From: Osmia lignaria lignaria
Taxonomy: Eukaryota; Arthropoda; Insecta; Hymenoptera; Megachilidae
NCBI RefSeq assembly: GCF_051020975.1
Contig: NC_135042.1
Span: forward strand, 8,765,888-8,829,887
Direction: 5' to 3'
DNA: 64,000 nucleotides
Positions 14,301 to 25,487 of this stretch are shown here, one piece after another. Every line of letters starts with the position of its first letter. The stretch's first letter is position 1. Position numbers and translations under genes: made by a program. The notes beneath the pieces are model-generated. The model was not told the DNA's origin. It saw only the letters and a list, made by a program, of their open reading frames with translations, and ran no database searches.

Positions 14301-14423
14301 TAAATGAAAATTAGAAAGAAAGAATGATATTTCAGGTATTTCTATTAATATTTTACTTATATTATATTACATTACAATGCATTATACAATATTTGTTCGT
14401 AAAAAAGAATTCACAGTCGACGT
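8348..14423. other. Gene-free spacer before Prx3
   Basis: No supported gene. A 24-bp poly(T) run lies near 11400-11423. A CpG-rich patch at about 10245-10390 contains the inverted pair CGAAGCACCG / CGGTGCTTCG (about 50 bp apart). Base composition falls from moderate GC to AT-rich near 13.7 kb. The numerous short open frames on both strands have no domain, splice or codon-bias support. Confidence 0.5.
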
Positions 14424-15376
14424 TTAATTTACTGATTCGAAATATTCCTTGCTATCCTTTGGATTTGGCTTGATGGTTTTAGAATCTGGCTGCCAATTGG
14501 CAGGACAAACTTCTCCATGTTTTTCAACAAACTGGAATGCCTTGATTAGTCTCAATGTTTCATCCACGCTTCTTCCCACTGGCAAATCATTTACACTAAG
14601 TTGCTTCAATATTCCCTCTTTGTCTATGATGAATAGACCTCGTAAGGAAATTCCAGCATCTTGAATGAGGACATTGTATCTGGCTGATATTTCTTTATTG
14701 AAATCACTGAGAAGAGGATAACCCAAATCTCCACCTAATCCTCCTTGTTTTCTTGATGTATTAATCCATGCTAAATGACTGAAATGGGAATCTGTAGAAA
14801 CTCCAATCACTTGTGTATTTAAAGCTTTGAACTCTGAGATTTTTTCGCTAAACGCTATTAATTCAGTGGGGCATACAAATGTGCTACAAATAAAATGTTA
14901 GGATTATTTTCAAAATAATAGCGGCAAATTTTTAACTACTATAAATTGACAACTTACAAATCTAAGGGATAAAAGAAAAGAACAACATATTTTCCCTTAT
15001 AGTCGCTCAGTTTTATTTCTTTGAAGTCACCATTGACTACAGCAGTCCCAGAAAAATCTGGTGCAGGTTTCTGAACCTGTGGTCGATCAGAAAGAAGCTT
15101 GGAACTAAAGGAAAAGTTACGAGCATGTTCTAACAATATTGGATTCCTAGTATTCACAGAAGTTGATGCTGTGGTAAAGACCTGTAAATGTAACATGCAT
15201 ATAATTATACTTACGACTGCATAAACATTAATTAAAAGGAAAAATAAACTTTGAAAAATCTTTCTCTTTCACGATTCACGCGTTCCAATAAACTAAATAA
15301 ATCGTTACCTTTCTTAGGTTAAATAACTTACCGCTTTACAAGCTCGAGGGCTCAAAGACACTAGTAGTCGAAGCAT
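14424..15376 (-). CDS. Prx3: Mitochondrial typical 2-Cys peroxiredoxin (Prx3)
   Basis: Thiol peroxidase that reduces hydrogen peroxide in the mitochondrial matrix using thioredoxin. There are three coding exons (15376-15332, 15181-14958, 14883-14424) and 242 residues, close to the usual PRDX3 length. The first about 45 residues are Arg/Ser/Leu-rich with few acids and resemble a mitochondrial presequence. The peroxidatic Cys lies in TFVCPTEL; this motif is split by the second intron at its leading Phe codon. The resolving Cys lies in GEVCPANW near the C-terminus. A GGLG motif and a C-terminal YF (KEYFESVN) are both present; in eukaryotic typical 2-Cys enzymes these favour hyperoxidative inactivation. 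A cytosolic Prx1/2 would lack the presequence, so Prx3 is the better call. Confidence 0.95.
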
Positions 15377-16753
15377 TATTAATATACGAATTATTGATAA
15401 ACGCCCACACAAAAATATTCAAATAGAAAAAAAGTGTCACTCTTAGAAATTGCAGAATTACTCCTCTGAACAGTGAATATTGAACACAAAGATTTTTGCG
15501 TTCAACACTCGTAAAGGTTATATAACTCACTTTTCATACAAGTAGAACATTTTAATAAAAGACAATGCAGAAAACCTCTGATAACATAATGTTTGCTTCA
15601 ACTTCACTTATGTTTATTTATTAATTTATTAAAAAGAGATTCTTAAATATCAGCAGTTGCCTTTTTTAAAATTGCGTTTCTTGAAAAATATTGGGGAAGG
15701 GTCGAACTTTGGAATCGAATGGAATCGAAAATACTTCGATATATCTATCTATCGTATCGAAACAGTATCGATAATACATCGAGATATCAGGCTGTGAGGA
15801 GCGTTTAATTAGATTTAAAATTAGTCAATAAAACCATATTTTATTCAAATAACAATGTTATAAGTTTATATACTTTTTTTATATATATATATATAAATTC
15901 AACTTACGATCATTACATTTAAATTAAAAATGTTTGGTTTCTCCTACAATGCGAAATATCACACTATTCATTGTTAAACAGCATTTAACTCTTTAATTAA
16001 ATAATAACTGATTAGAAAATTTATTCATTGTTGGTGAAACCAGATACGCGTTAGAAATCGATTTTTATTTCTAACATTTGAAACTAAACTGAGATTGACA
16101 TTAAACGTTACCTCCAATTAAAAAAAGAAAAAAATGCAAGTCCGTTACTCGGTCGCACTTTGATTTTGAAGAATGAAAATAAAGTATACAATTGCTCCTT
16201 GCATGTATCTTTAGGGTGATAACTTTTTTCCGTTTTCAACGTTGCAATTTTAATTTGTACAGTACTGAGCATGGTAGGCTTCCCCAGGGAAAATGGCAAT
16301 GCCCCGGACTCCCATAGGTTTGCACGGGTACCCGAGTTCCGGATCCTTTTCGGAGGCCTCCCCTTTCTCGGGCTTCCAGGGTCTAGATCCTCCCGGGAGG
16401 ACGATGAGGTGGAGGACCCCATGTACTTTTAATAATGATTATAATTACTATTTTAATAATATCATCAAAATTAAGGTTTTAAAAATTCCTGCTCCTTCTA
16501 TATCGTCATTTTCCCTATGGAAGCTTACTTTGATCGATACAGTACGATCGTATTTCCAAGCTTAGTTAGAGAAACATTGTATACAAATCTATTTACTTTA
16601 TACAGGATACACAGACCGCGTACAGTACCCATGCGTACTGAAATTTTTCCTCTATCCATAGAAACTGAATTTTTAAAAAAATCACCATCCAAACAGCGAC
16701 AGAAATATTGACATATGTAACCATAATTTGACAACAATTTCTTTCTCTGTTCT
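15377..16753. other. Spacer between Prx3 and NELF-A
   Basis: AT-rich spacer containing the Prx3 promoter side and the NELF-A 3' UTR. Within it, 16270-16425 is a conspicuous GC-rich block with an open minus-strand frame rich in Ser, Arg, Gly and Pro. It may be a fragment of a retrotransposon ORF1, but I cannot assign it. A TA-dinucleotide run is at 15877-15893. No further gene is supported. Confidence 0.5.
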
Positions 16754-19011
16754 TTAATTGGAAGCCGTAGCAGTTGCAGTTGGCGCAGGTGTTGTAGTAG
16801 ACGTAGATTCCTCTGTAACGATTCGTCGATTTTTTTTTATCCTCTTCCATTCGCCATTTGTGTAATTCATTTGGAAGTGTGTTTCAACTAACATTGGTAC
16901 GGTTGTTCCGTCTGGTTGAGTCACTTCTTCTATGTTTTCCGAAAGCATTACCGTGACTATGTTACCAAGTTTTGGACATGGATTATCTATTCGAACAATA
17001 ATAGTCACGATTAACCTTATGTACATTGAAAGATATTCGGTAACTGCAAAAGTAAACACATACCTCTAGATCCTGCCATGAAACCTAATATAAGAGCTTT
17101 CTCTGGACGAGTTACTTTGTTGGCTGTTCTAAACATCTCTTGTGCTTCTAACATTTGCTCGCGCTGAAAGTATAATAAATAAATGAATGATTTTCCATAT
17201 TTCCTCTGATACTTCTTGTTATATCGTAAGTGCTTTCACATACCGTAAGAGAAAGACCCTTTCTTGTATTTGCAGCTGCGTTAGCAGGTTGTGCGGTGGT
17301 TTGTATACGAATTTGCGTAACTGTTTGAGGTGGTCTGACCGTTTGCACTCCAACAGGTGTACTTTCAACTGGTGTAATGACAGTTGGTGTTGCAACAGGT
17401 AAAACTGTACTTGGTGTCGTAGGTGTACTTGATGTTGTAGCTGTGTAATATAAATTGAATATTTTTCATACATAACGCACACTAACGATATTATCTACAT
17501 ATATATGTAAACATACGAGTTACGGGAGTAGTTACTACTGATACTCCGCTTGGAGTAGTAGGTGTTGCATAAGACTGTACAGATACAACAGGAGTAATTG
17601 GAGTTGCAGGTGGATTGATTGAAGTTAATCCTTGAGCATATTCTGGAGTTGTTGATGTTTCTGTAGTAGTAGTTGTTGTTGTTGCAGCAGCAGCTGCCGC
17701 TGCTTGAGCTTCTGCAACCTTTTTCTGTTGCTCCTCTAATTCCATCATTCTCTTTCGTTTCTTTGCCTGAGCATATCCTAAAGGTTGCTCATTAATATCT
17801 AATAGTTTAATACCACCATCTTTACGCATTCTGTTACTGAGCGGTGTCCTTGTAGACATCGAGGAGCTTGTGAGAGATGGAGATCGAAAACCACTTGTGG
17901 GAACTCTACTAGGAATACCTTTTAAAGGTGCTGAAAACCATGCGTAATGTTGTAACATAACTTTTCTTCTATTCTTATTAAATAGAATAAAATAATTATA
18001 CATGTAAACTTACTAGTGTCTGTCATTTTTCTGGGCATTCCTCTACTTCTTACAGGCACTGTAGGAGCAGTACTCTTTTTTAAATTGCTAGCTGCATCAG
18101 TACTCTTTTGAAGCAACTCTGCTCTTAATGCAGCACTTTTTGGTTTCCTCTTTAAAGTAAAGTGTTTAACTGGTGCAGGTTGTTGACCAACTACTGATGT
18201 AAGCGCAGTCTTATTAAGGTAATGACATTCTAATGGAAGCATAGCTGGATCATTTTGCTTTTTCAATAGCTTTCGAAGATCATTGACTAGCTCTCCAAAA
18301 ATAGGTCTATGTTCATCTAGATCTGTGATGTCTGTATTTAAAGAACCAGTTGATGGAAAGGTTTTCATCGCTTCGGATAACATTGACACCCATAATTCAC
18401 TATCCAATGATGCCACTTCAATGATTTCTTCCAACTCAACGCGCCACTACACAATTTATTAGAATTACAGATTATAAATCCAAATTATAAAAACATGTTT
18501 AGAATACAATATGTAATATTCTTATCAGCCATTCAATTTTTAAAAGCACCAACTACCATTTATAAATTTAAATACCATTCCCTTGTGTACAAAATATTGG
18601 CCATAGTATACACGATTATTTACTAAACATTTCAAAAACATAATGTTGAAATAAAGAGACGAGTCTATAATGCGTACAAAAATATAATAAAACGTTTTCT
18701 ATTAAAATTGTCATTGCAAATTTCTTCATTTGTATGTTAAAAAAAATATGTTCTTCAAAATTCACGCGCCTAAAATACTTGCAATAAACAAACTGCTTTA
18801 CCTCCTCGACATTCCGTCTTGGTATGTGAAAAAATGAAAGAAGTAATTTGAGTTTAACTTGTGTTTGAAGGTCTGGAAAACAATCTTTAATGTTCCGTAG
18901 TACTTCTGCGTTAAGTTGCGAACAAATTGAACTTCCCGTCCAGCTATCATTTGACGTTCCAAGCTTGTTATGAAGCCACAACGACGTATCACTGTCCCTC
19001 ACATTCGCCAT
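16754..19011 (-). CDS. Nelf-A: Negative elongation factor A (NELF-A)
   Basis: Subunit of the NELF complex, which holds RNA polymerase II in promoter-proximal pause with DSIF. Six coding exons in consistent phase: 19011-18802, 18446-18014, 17930-17517, 17440-17244, 17163-17064 and 16986-16754. They encode 528 residues, about the length of human NELFA. The N-terminal domain begins with DSDTSLWLHNKLG and includes LKLLLSFFHIPRRNVEE and IIEVASLDSELWV. The middle contains VKHFTLKRKPKSAALRAELL, then a Thr/Pro/Val-rich disordered tract. The C-terminus carries the conserved FRTANKVTRPEKALILGFMA segment and a final MNYTNGEWKR block. I chose MANVRDSD as start because it aligns with other family members; in-frame ATGs at 19035 and 19062 are alternatives. 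It is divergently arranged with p53. Confidence 0.95.
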
Positions 19012-20067
19012 ATTGGAGTCGTTTGTTTCATGCATTTGACGTACATTACCGTGGCGCGCCACATGTTATTCCCGCCATAAAATAACGTGACACAATTCAT
19101 GTAATATATAAATTGTAGATATTGTACTCGGCTGCAAGAAATGTGTTCACTACAAATTATTTATAGTAAATCGAAGTATAATTTCCTACTCCTTTGAAAT
19201 CTATGATATTGAAAGCCACTTCATTATCCTTATAAAATAGTATAATTGTTGTATACTAAAAAATATGTGTATTGAAAACATCCCCCTGTGGCTCGGGGGG
19301 TTTAGAATACGGCTATGGTATCCCCTGCCTGTCGTAAGAGGCGACTAAAAGGGGTCACACAAACGCATACACACACGTACACACGCACGCACACGCTCAC
19401 GCACACACACACACACACTGATTCAAGCGAAAAAGATGAGCAGACTTTAAAAGTATGAATCGAGTGCAAGATTTAAAAGTATGGACAAAGAACAGAAAAA
19501 TAAAATTTAAAAATGCGCGGGGTTTGGGGTTGGCAGGGCTGCCAACGCATCCCCGAAGGCGCGCGGTCGAAAGCGTTGGGTGGACAACCTGGAGACAGAA
19601 AAATCTTTTTGGGTGATTTTGGGCGAAAAAAAAAATTTTGGGGCGAAATTCGTGGTATGGTATGAGGAATGATGTGAAAATTAACTACAATTTTACGGAA
19701 AGAAAATTAATAATAATGAATGCATGGTCAGTATTGTTTAATTATGTACTTATACATATAGCTATCGTAGCATACACGTGTCATTTAGGTGTATGCGAAA
19801 GGTAACGTAGCATAGCATGCCGTTAGTTGATAGGGTTGATAGCATGCGATAATTGAGATGGCGCTTAAATCAGTTTCTGTTCGGCCTAATTTTCGATGAA
19901 ACGTTGACTGTTTTACCAACGCGGAATTCGGAGTTCGGCCTCGATGCTCGCATCGCCTTAACAAAGGATTTTCCCGCGGATACAAATGGCGTCTTTTTAG
20001 CGCAACGTGATTTTTGTTTGTTGTCGATTTGTTGCAACATAAAGTTGGCAAAGATAAATTTCGAAAA
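19012..20067. promoter_or_regulatory. Shared divergent intergenic region, NELF-A / p53
   Basis: About 1.06 kb separates the start codons of NELF-A (-) and p53 (+), so both promoters must lie here. No core elements could be fixed by eye. The middle is occupied by a dispersed repeat (about 19281-19640), leaving roughly 270 bp next to NELF-A and 430 bp next to p53 as candidate promoter sequence. Confidence 0.6.
19281..19640 (+). mobile_element. Dispersed repeat with conserved head, copy 1
   Basis: About 70 bp at 19281-19352 (CCCCCTGTGGCTCGGGGGG ... GGCGACTAAAAGGGG) is nearly identical to the reverse complement of 46972-47042. After this head comes a CA/CACG-rich microsatellite (about 19358-19420), then a GC-rich body with G runs and an A run. 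The body differs from the other copy. The head resembles a sequence recurrent in arthropod SINE/non-LTR repeats, but I cannot name a family. No target-site duplication was found for this copy, so its ends are approximate. Confidence 0.6.
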
Positions 20068-21259
20068 ATGACCAATACGAATGGATTTTCAGATTCACAA
20101 GAATCTGCTCTGCTTGGTGAAGAAGAGTATAAAGAACTGGAAAAAGAACTGTAAGAAATATAATTTCATTACAAAATATTTGTATTCGTATTATTTTAAT
20201 CTCTTTTTTTTAAACGTGTAACACATATTTTATTACCCAGTGATTTTATACCCGCGTTTTGGACACAAAACGTAAGTGAGACCAAAGTAGAAGAAAAATA
20301 TGATGTAATTTTAACAGAATATTTAGAAGAAGAAAAACAAATGGGGGATGATGAACAGTACTTTCAACCTGAAACATCTATTCCAGTAAAAGAAGAATTT
20401 CCGGGTCGTCATAACTTTCAAGTTTCTCTGGCTAATCAAGATTCAAGTAAACATTGGGTTGTAAGTATAGAATTAAATTATTAATTTATTACATATCCTA
20501 ATGACTTAAATATGTCTTTTTTATTTTATACAGTACTCTCAGACATTAAAAAAAGTGTTCATTAACATGGAAGAAACGTTACCCTTGCGATTTAAATGGG
20601 AGCCACCAATAGATGGTTTTCTTTTGCGTACTGCCATGGTTTTTAGTTTAGATCAATACGCTAGCGACCCAGTTAGAAGGTGTCATAATCACATGGCACC
20701 AAACAATTCAAGTAATAGAGATATAGATCCTAGAGTAATTAAACATGTTATTCGTTGCACAGATCATATGAGCATGTATGAGGAAAGGAATGAACATTTG
20801 TCTATAGTAACACCCCTTCATACTCCACAACCTGGTTCACAGTATGTGCCAGTGGGTTTTAAGTTTTTATGTAAAAATAGTTGCCCGTCTGGTATGAATC
20901 GTAGACCTACAGAATTGATTTTCACTTTAGAAGATCGTAAGAGAAAAGTATTAGGTAGAAGAAGACTTCCTGTTAGAGTTTGTAGTTGTCCAAAAAGAGA
21001 TAAGAAAAAGGAAGAAGCAGAAATAGTTGATGCACAACCTGATTTAAAGAAAAGAAAACTTTGTATGTCAGTTGGAAAAAAAATGATGCCTTCGTGTGAT
21101 ACTCATGTATTCAGTGTTCAGTTAAATATAGTTGGCAAAGAAAATTATTTGGCAGTATTAAAGTATGCATATGACATTATGGCAGGTCAAGCTTCCCGAA
21201 CTGGACAATTTGAATTTTTTAAACCATACATGGACGATATATTACGTAAAACTCCGTGA
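20068..21259 (+). CDS. p53: p53 family tumour-suppressor transcription factor
   Basis: Sequence-specific transcription factor for DNA-damage responses and apoptosis. Three coding exons (20068-20150, 20241-20460, 20534-21259) give 342 residues, a short insect-type p53. The N-terminus is acidic, with the hydrophobic FIPAFW patch as a candidate transactivation motif. The DNA-binding core follows: zinc-ligand-like RRCHNHMAP, RCTDHMSMYEERNEHL, then CKNSCPSGMNRRP and LEDRKRKVLGRRRLPVRVCSCPKRD. NRRP and RVCSCP carry the counterparts of human Arg248 and Arg273. A KKRK-type nuclear localisation signal follows, then a C-terminal domain (about residues 280-342) probably serving oligomerisation. The stop codon lies 322 bp from that of the convergent PDZ-RING gene. 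Alternative upstream first exons, known for p53 genes, cannot be excluded. Confidence 0.95.
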
Positions 21260-21580
21260 TGCATATTTGTATGAATTTTATCTTTCATATGATCTTATGT
21301 GCCTTAAAAAAGGAAAATATTTTATATGTTTTAATGTTATCTATTTGTATACCTTACGAATTTAACATGCATGCCTTAATTAATAATGCATTTTATTCCA
21401 TGTTGATTTAACATGGGATTATACTTTTCTATATTACATGCAATTTATAATGCATGCTAATATTTACTTAAGTATTCTTTTATTAACATTGTGATACTTC
21501 GACATTTTTATATTAAAATATAAATTTGTTAATAATAATAAATAAATAATTGTATTATTTTCTCAGATAAGATATGTATT

Positions 21581-23329
21581 TTATACTCCCAGTTGTTCAT
21601 ATGAGTGACATTCTCTTAATTGAATGTTCAGTGTGTGCAACAGTAAAGTATTTGGCAGAGGTGCAATATGTTGTGGTGTTAATATCGTTGGATTCACGAG
21701 ACTTACAACATTTCTTCTCATCTTTATTTCAGTACCGTTTTCTCCTTGGCCATGTAAAATCCATTCCCATACAATTTTGTCTCCTATGGCACTACTTATC
21801 CAAACAATTTCTCGTTCACACTACATGTCAATAATTTACAGTATTAATTTCCTTATAAAAACTTATTAAACAATTTTTTATCAAATTAAGGAAACATACC
21901 TGAAAGAAAAAAACATCTTCACTGTAATGTAATATATAAACAGCTTCAGAACCAAATGGGAGTGGAAATGGAAGTTTTATGTGAACAGAATAAAAATGTA
22001 CTTGTGGTAATTCATGATTTACGCTTAAATGTTCTAACACTGTGTCAGATGTTATAATATCTTTACAGCCACTTTGTTTTGCAAGAGGACACGATATTTG
22101 CATAGAGGACACAGAATTCATAGAACCTCCCCAAACAGGTGTAGCAGATACACTTGATATTAAACTGGTAGTGCTGGATGTTGCAGTTGAATAAATTTGT
22201 AAAGGTTCATTAATATTTTTCGTTGTATCCTTTGATAGTTCTCCGGTGCTTGCAGATTTTACACGATCGTGTAAATTTAAACAGTCATGGAAATTGCTTG
22301 ATTTTCCTTTGTTCGCATTTAATGTTTCATTAGAAGTTGTTATTAAATTATCTGCTGAAGCAGCTTTCTCCATTCCAATACGAAACAATTTAGTCAATAA
22401 TAACTGACGCGCTTTTGAATTTACACTGTTATTATCCTTTCCAGTTACTGGTACTGACGTTTTCTTTTTACATTTACCAAAAAGACGATCTCGAAGACTT
22501 TGTGTACGACGTTCTACGTTAGCAGGTATATCGTTCATATTAAAAACGTCACGAAATATCTTATGAAGTTTATCTGCAAGCAAACATCTGCCTTGACCTA
22601 ATCTTACTCTACAAATTGGACAACGAGGTGTCCTTGAACGACATTCGACGCAAATGATGTGACCATGGACACACTGGGAGACTGGAGGCAGTGAACTTTC
22701 CAAACAAACTGGACATTCTAATACTCGTACCTGAAAAGATACAATGATTAATATTATTTATAAAGTGATTATTTCATAAAATTTAATTACACACAACTCC
22801 AGATAGTGCATTTGCAAGTTTACTGGCTACTTCTGGAAGTGGTCCTTTTATAGCAATTCCCGATTCGTCTTGGTTTTCATCATTAATATTCCTCCACACA
22901 AATAGTTTTATATTATCTTGTTGATGTTGTTGAATTAATCCAGCAATCTGCTTTACTTTTAATCCTATTAAATCTTGTCCATCAATACTTATTAAACAAT
23001 CACCAGCTCTAAAAAATAATGTAACGCTTCGTTTGAATATACATAAAATTTGTAACAATTATTTATGACTTAGGTCAGTCTTACCTGAGCCCGGCTACAT
23101 TAGCAAAGCTGCCGGTTTCAACGTAGCTTACCCATGGATAGGGATCCCACTTTGATTTTGTAAGATGAAATCCATAAGATTTGTCGTTTGCTTTAGCTTC
23201 CTTTACATTTGCCAACATTACACAAATTTTTCCGATAATCGGTGAATCAGTTAAGGTATCTTCTTCTGTCATATATATTTTAATGCCTGCTGCTTCAATT
23301 AACAATTCTGAAGCAGATACAACGGACAT
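21581..23329 (-). CDS. PDZ and RING-finger protein, probable E3 ubiquitin ligase
   Basis: Four coding exons (23329-23085, 23008-22795, 22730-21900, 21820-21581) encode 509 residues. A PDZ-like domain occupies about residues 30-145; its middle (YVETGSFANVAGLRAGDCLISIDG) is the usual PDZ carboxylate-loop-distal core and is split by the first intron. A C3HC4 RING finger at about 158-194 (CPVCLESSLPPVSQCVHGH, then CVECRSRTPRCPICR) suggests E2 recruitment. The tail has a short Cys/His patch (CPLAKQSGCKD ... HLSVNH) reminiscent of SIAH-type zinc fingers, then a beta-rich region (KLPFPLPFGSEAVYILHYSEDVFFF) like a seven-in-absentia substrate-binding fold. I do not recognise a standard gene symbol. 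The exon 2 donor (GTT|GTGTGT) was chosen because it keeps phase 0. Convergent with p53. Confidence 0.85.
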
Positions 23330-24173
23330 GATTTCTTTCCAAATTTCGTTTTATTTCTTACAATTTATATATTCAATTATAATCGGTATTTGAAATAATC
23401 ATGAGACATCGATTCAACATAAACTTAGAACTTTTTTGTACCATTTCACACAGTTTGATCTTTTATCATAATCATTCTAACAATTATATAGATGTAAATT
23501 TTTATATTGGACGAGTAAATCCTGTGATCTTTACGTGGATCACGCTATATTGAAACTGATCGAATCTGTTCTCTAAGCAAGGTAAAAGTTTCTTACTTGT
23601 TCACCTTCACCTAATTTCGTATCCTTGACATTTATTCCAAGATGAACATGTAGTTTTGTTACTTCCTTTTTTACTTTAAAAATGATGATACAAATGAGAT
23701 CAATATTTTTCCTTCATTGTACCTTTCAGTGATTAATAAGTGCATATTGGAATACCTTTTTTCTTTATTAATTTGTATACACATAATAATCGCAAATACT
23801 TGCTCATTTCTAAGATAATAATATTGAATTAGAGCACTCTATATCTAGTTGTAATGTATGTATAGATATATTATTACGTTATCTCTTTATATAATTTAAA
23901 TGTAAAGGTATTGAAAAGTCTTTAACATGTAGCATTATAATTATCTTTAAAAGTGTTACAAACATTGTAACTATTTGTTTCTATCTAATATTTTAATCAG
24001 AAGGCAAACTCTCCCATATAACTGACTTTGGAAGAACATATAATTGGATTGTCAGTAAGAGATTTAAAATAAATTCTATATGAATTAATTGAAATGCATT
24101 TGATAACTTCAGATAATTACCGATAAAAAAATTTCTTTAAGTCTTTTATAAATAATAATGAAATTTGTAATAA
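23330..24173. other. AT-rich spacer between PDZ-RING and PH-protein genes
   Basis: No gene seen. It should contain the PDZ-RING promoter and the 3' UTR of the upstream PH-domain gene; both genes lie on the minus strand. I specifically looked here for oxysterol-binding-domain exons continuing the PH gene and found none. Confidence 0.6.
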
Positions 24174-24873
24174 CTATTGATATAATATATTAAGACATTG
24201 ATTTAATGTGTGCAATGTAGTATGCGCTGTTGCTTTAAGAACTAGTAAGTCAGGATCCAGATTTAAACTTGAACTTTCAATAGTTTGTGCTAATGCAACA
24301 TTATGTTTTTCCACTTTACTTAATTGTTCCTGACAATTAGCAAAAGCATCTAAAACTTCCAGTTTAGCAACTGGATTTCTATTGGAGTTGGTAGAATGTT
24401 CTCTTGGAGGTAAAGGAGGATGGCTGCTGGCTATGGCCCTAGTATACATTTCTGTAACAGCTCGTAGCTTATCAACCCATTCCTGACGAGCACGAGCATC
24501 TGTTGCTCTTAGTTTAATCATATCACCTGCATTAATGTATAAATATTATATTTTTATGATCATACTATCTAAGGTCATAAAACAATGCTATGTATTCTAC
24601 TATACTTCATTATATATTAGCTAATATATTTTAAATACCTGTAGCAGAATTGACAGTAAAGGTATTAGAATCTTCATCACTTGGTGCAATTACTGCACCA
24701 GCTAAATATATTGAACATCGTGGTCGTTGATTTTTCTCAGATTCACTAAGAAAATAATGTAATTCACCAGTTTCGGGACTAAGAATAAACCAACGGTATT
24801 GCCATCCTTTCATAGCATTAGTATATTTATGTAATAAACCCTCATAGGGGTGTCTGATTTGAACGTTCATCAT
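24174..24873 (-). CDS. PH-domain protein related to ORP9/ORP11, without lipid-transfer domain
   Basis: Two coding exons (24873-24639 and 24526-24174) give only 195 residues. Residues 8-105 form a pleckstrin-homology domain strongly like the N-terminus of oxysterol-binding-related proteins 9-11: GLLHKYTNAMKGWQYRWF, a beta-strand LHYFL, then AGAVIAPSDEDSNTFTVNSATGD and LRATDARARQEWVDKL. Such PH domains bind phosphoinositides at Golgi or endosomal membranes. A helical segment follows (VLDAFANCQEQLSKVEKHN; NLDPDLLVLKATAHTTL) that also resembles ORP sequence. The reading frame then ends in TAG at 24174-24176. Full-length family members run to about 700 residues with a sterol/PI4P-transfer domain (EQVSHHPP motif); that domain is absent. 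It may be a genuine PH-only adaptor. Confidence 0.85.
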
Positions 24874-25487
24874 TTATTCTCTCTAATACTGTTTGGAAGC
24901 CTCGTATTGTTTAAACCAGACAGTTGCTTACAGCAATCTGTCATCCGAACTGACATAAGGAAGGTTAGTCACACCGACGTAAAATAGGTTAGAGATTAAA
25001 CTGTATAATCAAATGCAAATATTTATGGTTGAATAACCTATTAACTGACTTTAATAAAGGAACGTTTAAGGAAAATAGGATTATCATGACCCCTGACTTC
25101 GTGTTTAATTAATATTTTAAAAACGTTGGACATTGTTTTTATTTTGTGTTTATTTTCACTTATGCAATTTGGTAATACAAAATATAAACATACACTTTTT
25201 TGTATTGAAACGTTGTATAAAACTTCTCTTTAGAAATAAAGAATTACTTATTAAAAATAATAGTTCGTGGAAATAAAATATTAATTAATAAGAATAAGAT
25301 CGATACAGTCTTCAAAAAATAAATTGTTACTTTTATATATCTAACATAAGTAGAAAATAACAATTTCTGCTTAATAGTAGTAAATTGTTAAAATACAAAA
25401 ATGTATTCTTAAGATACTAACTAAACTCTGTTAACTTCTTGAATAGTATAAACCTGATTTTATAGCTTTTATCAATTTGTTTTAAAG
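24874..25487. other. Spacer between PH gene and Tudor gene
   Basis: AT-rich, with no coding signal. It includes the 5' flank of the PH-protein gene and the 3' UTR of the Tudor-domain gene, both on the minus strand. Confidence 0.6.
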
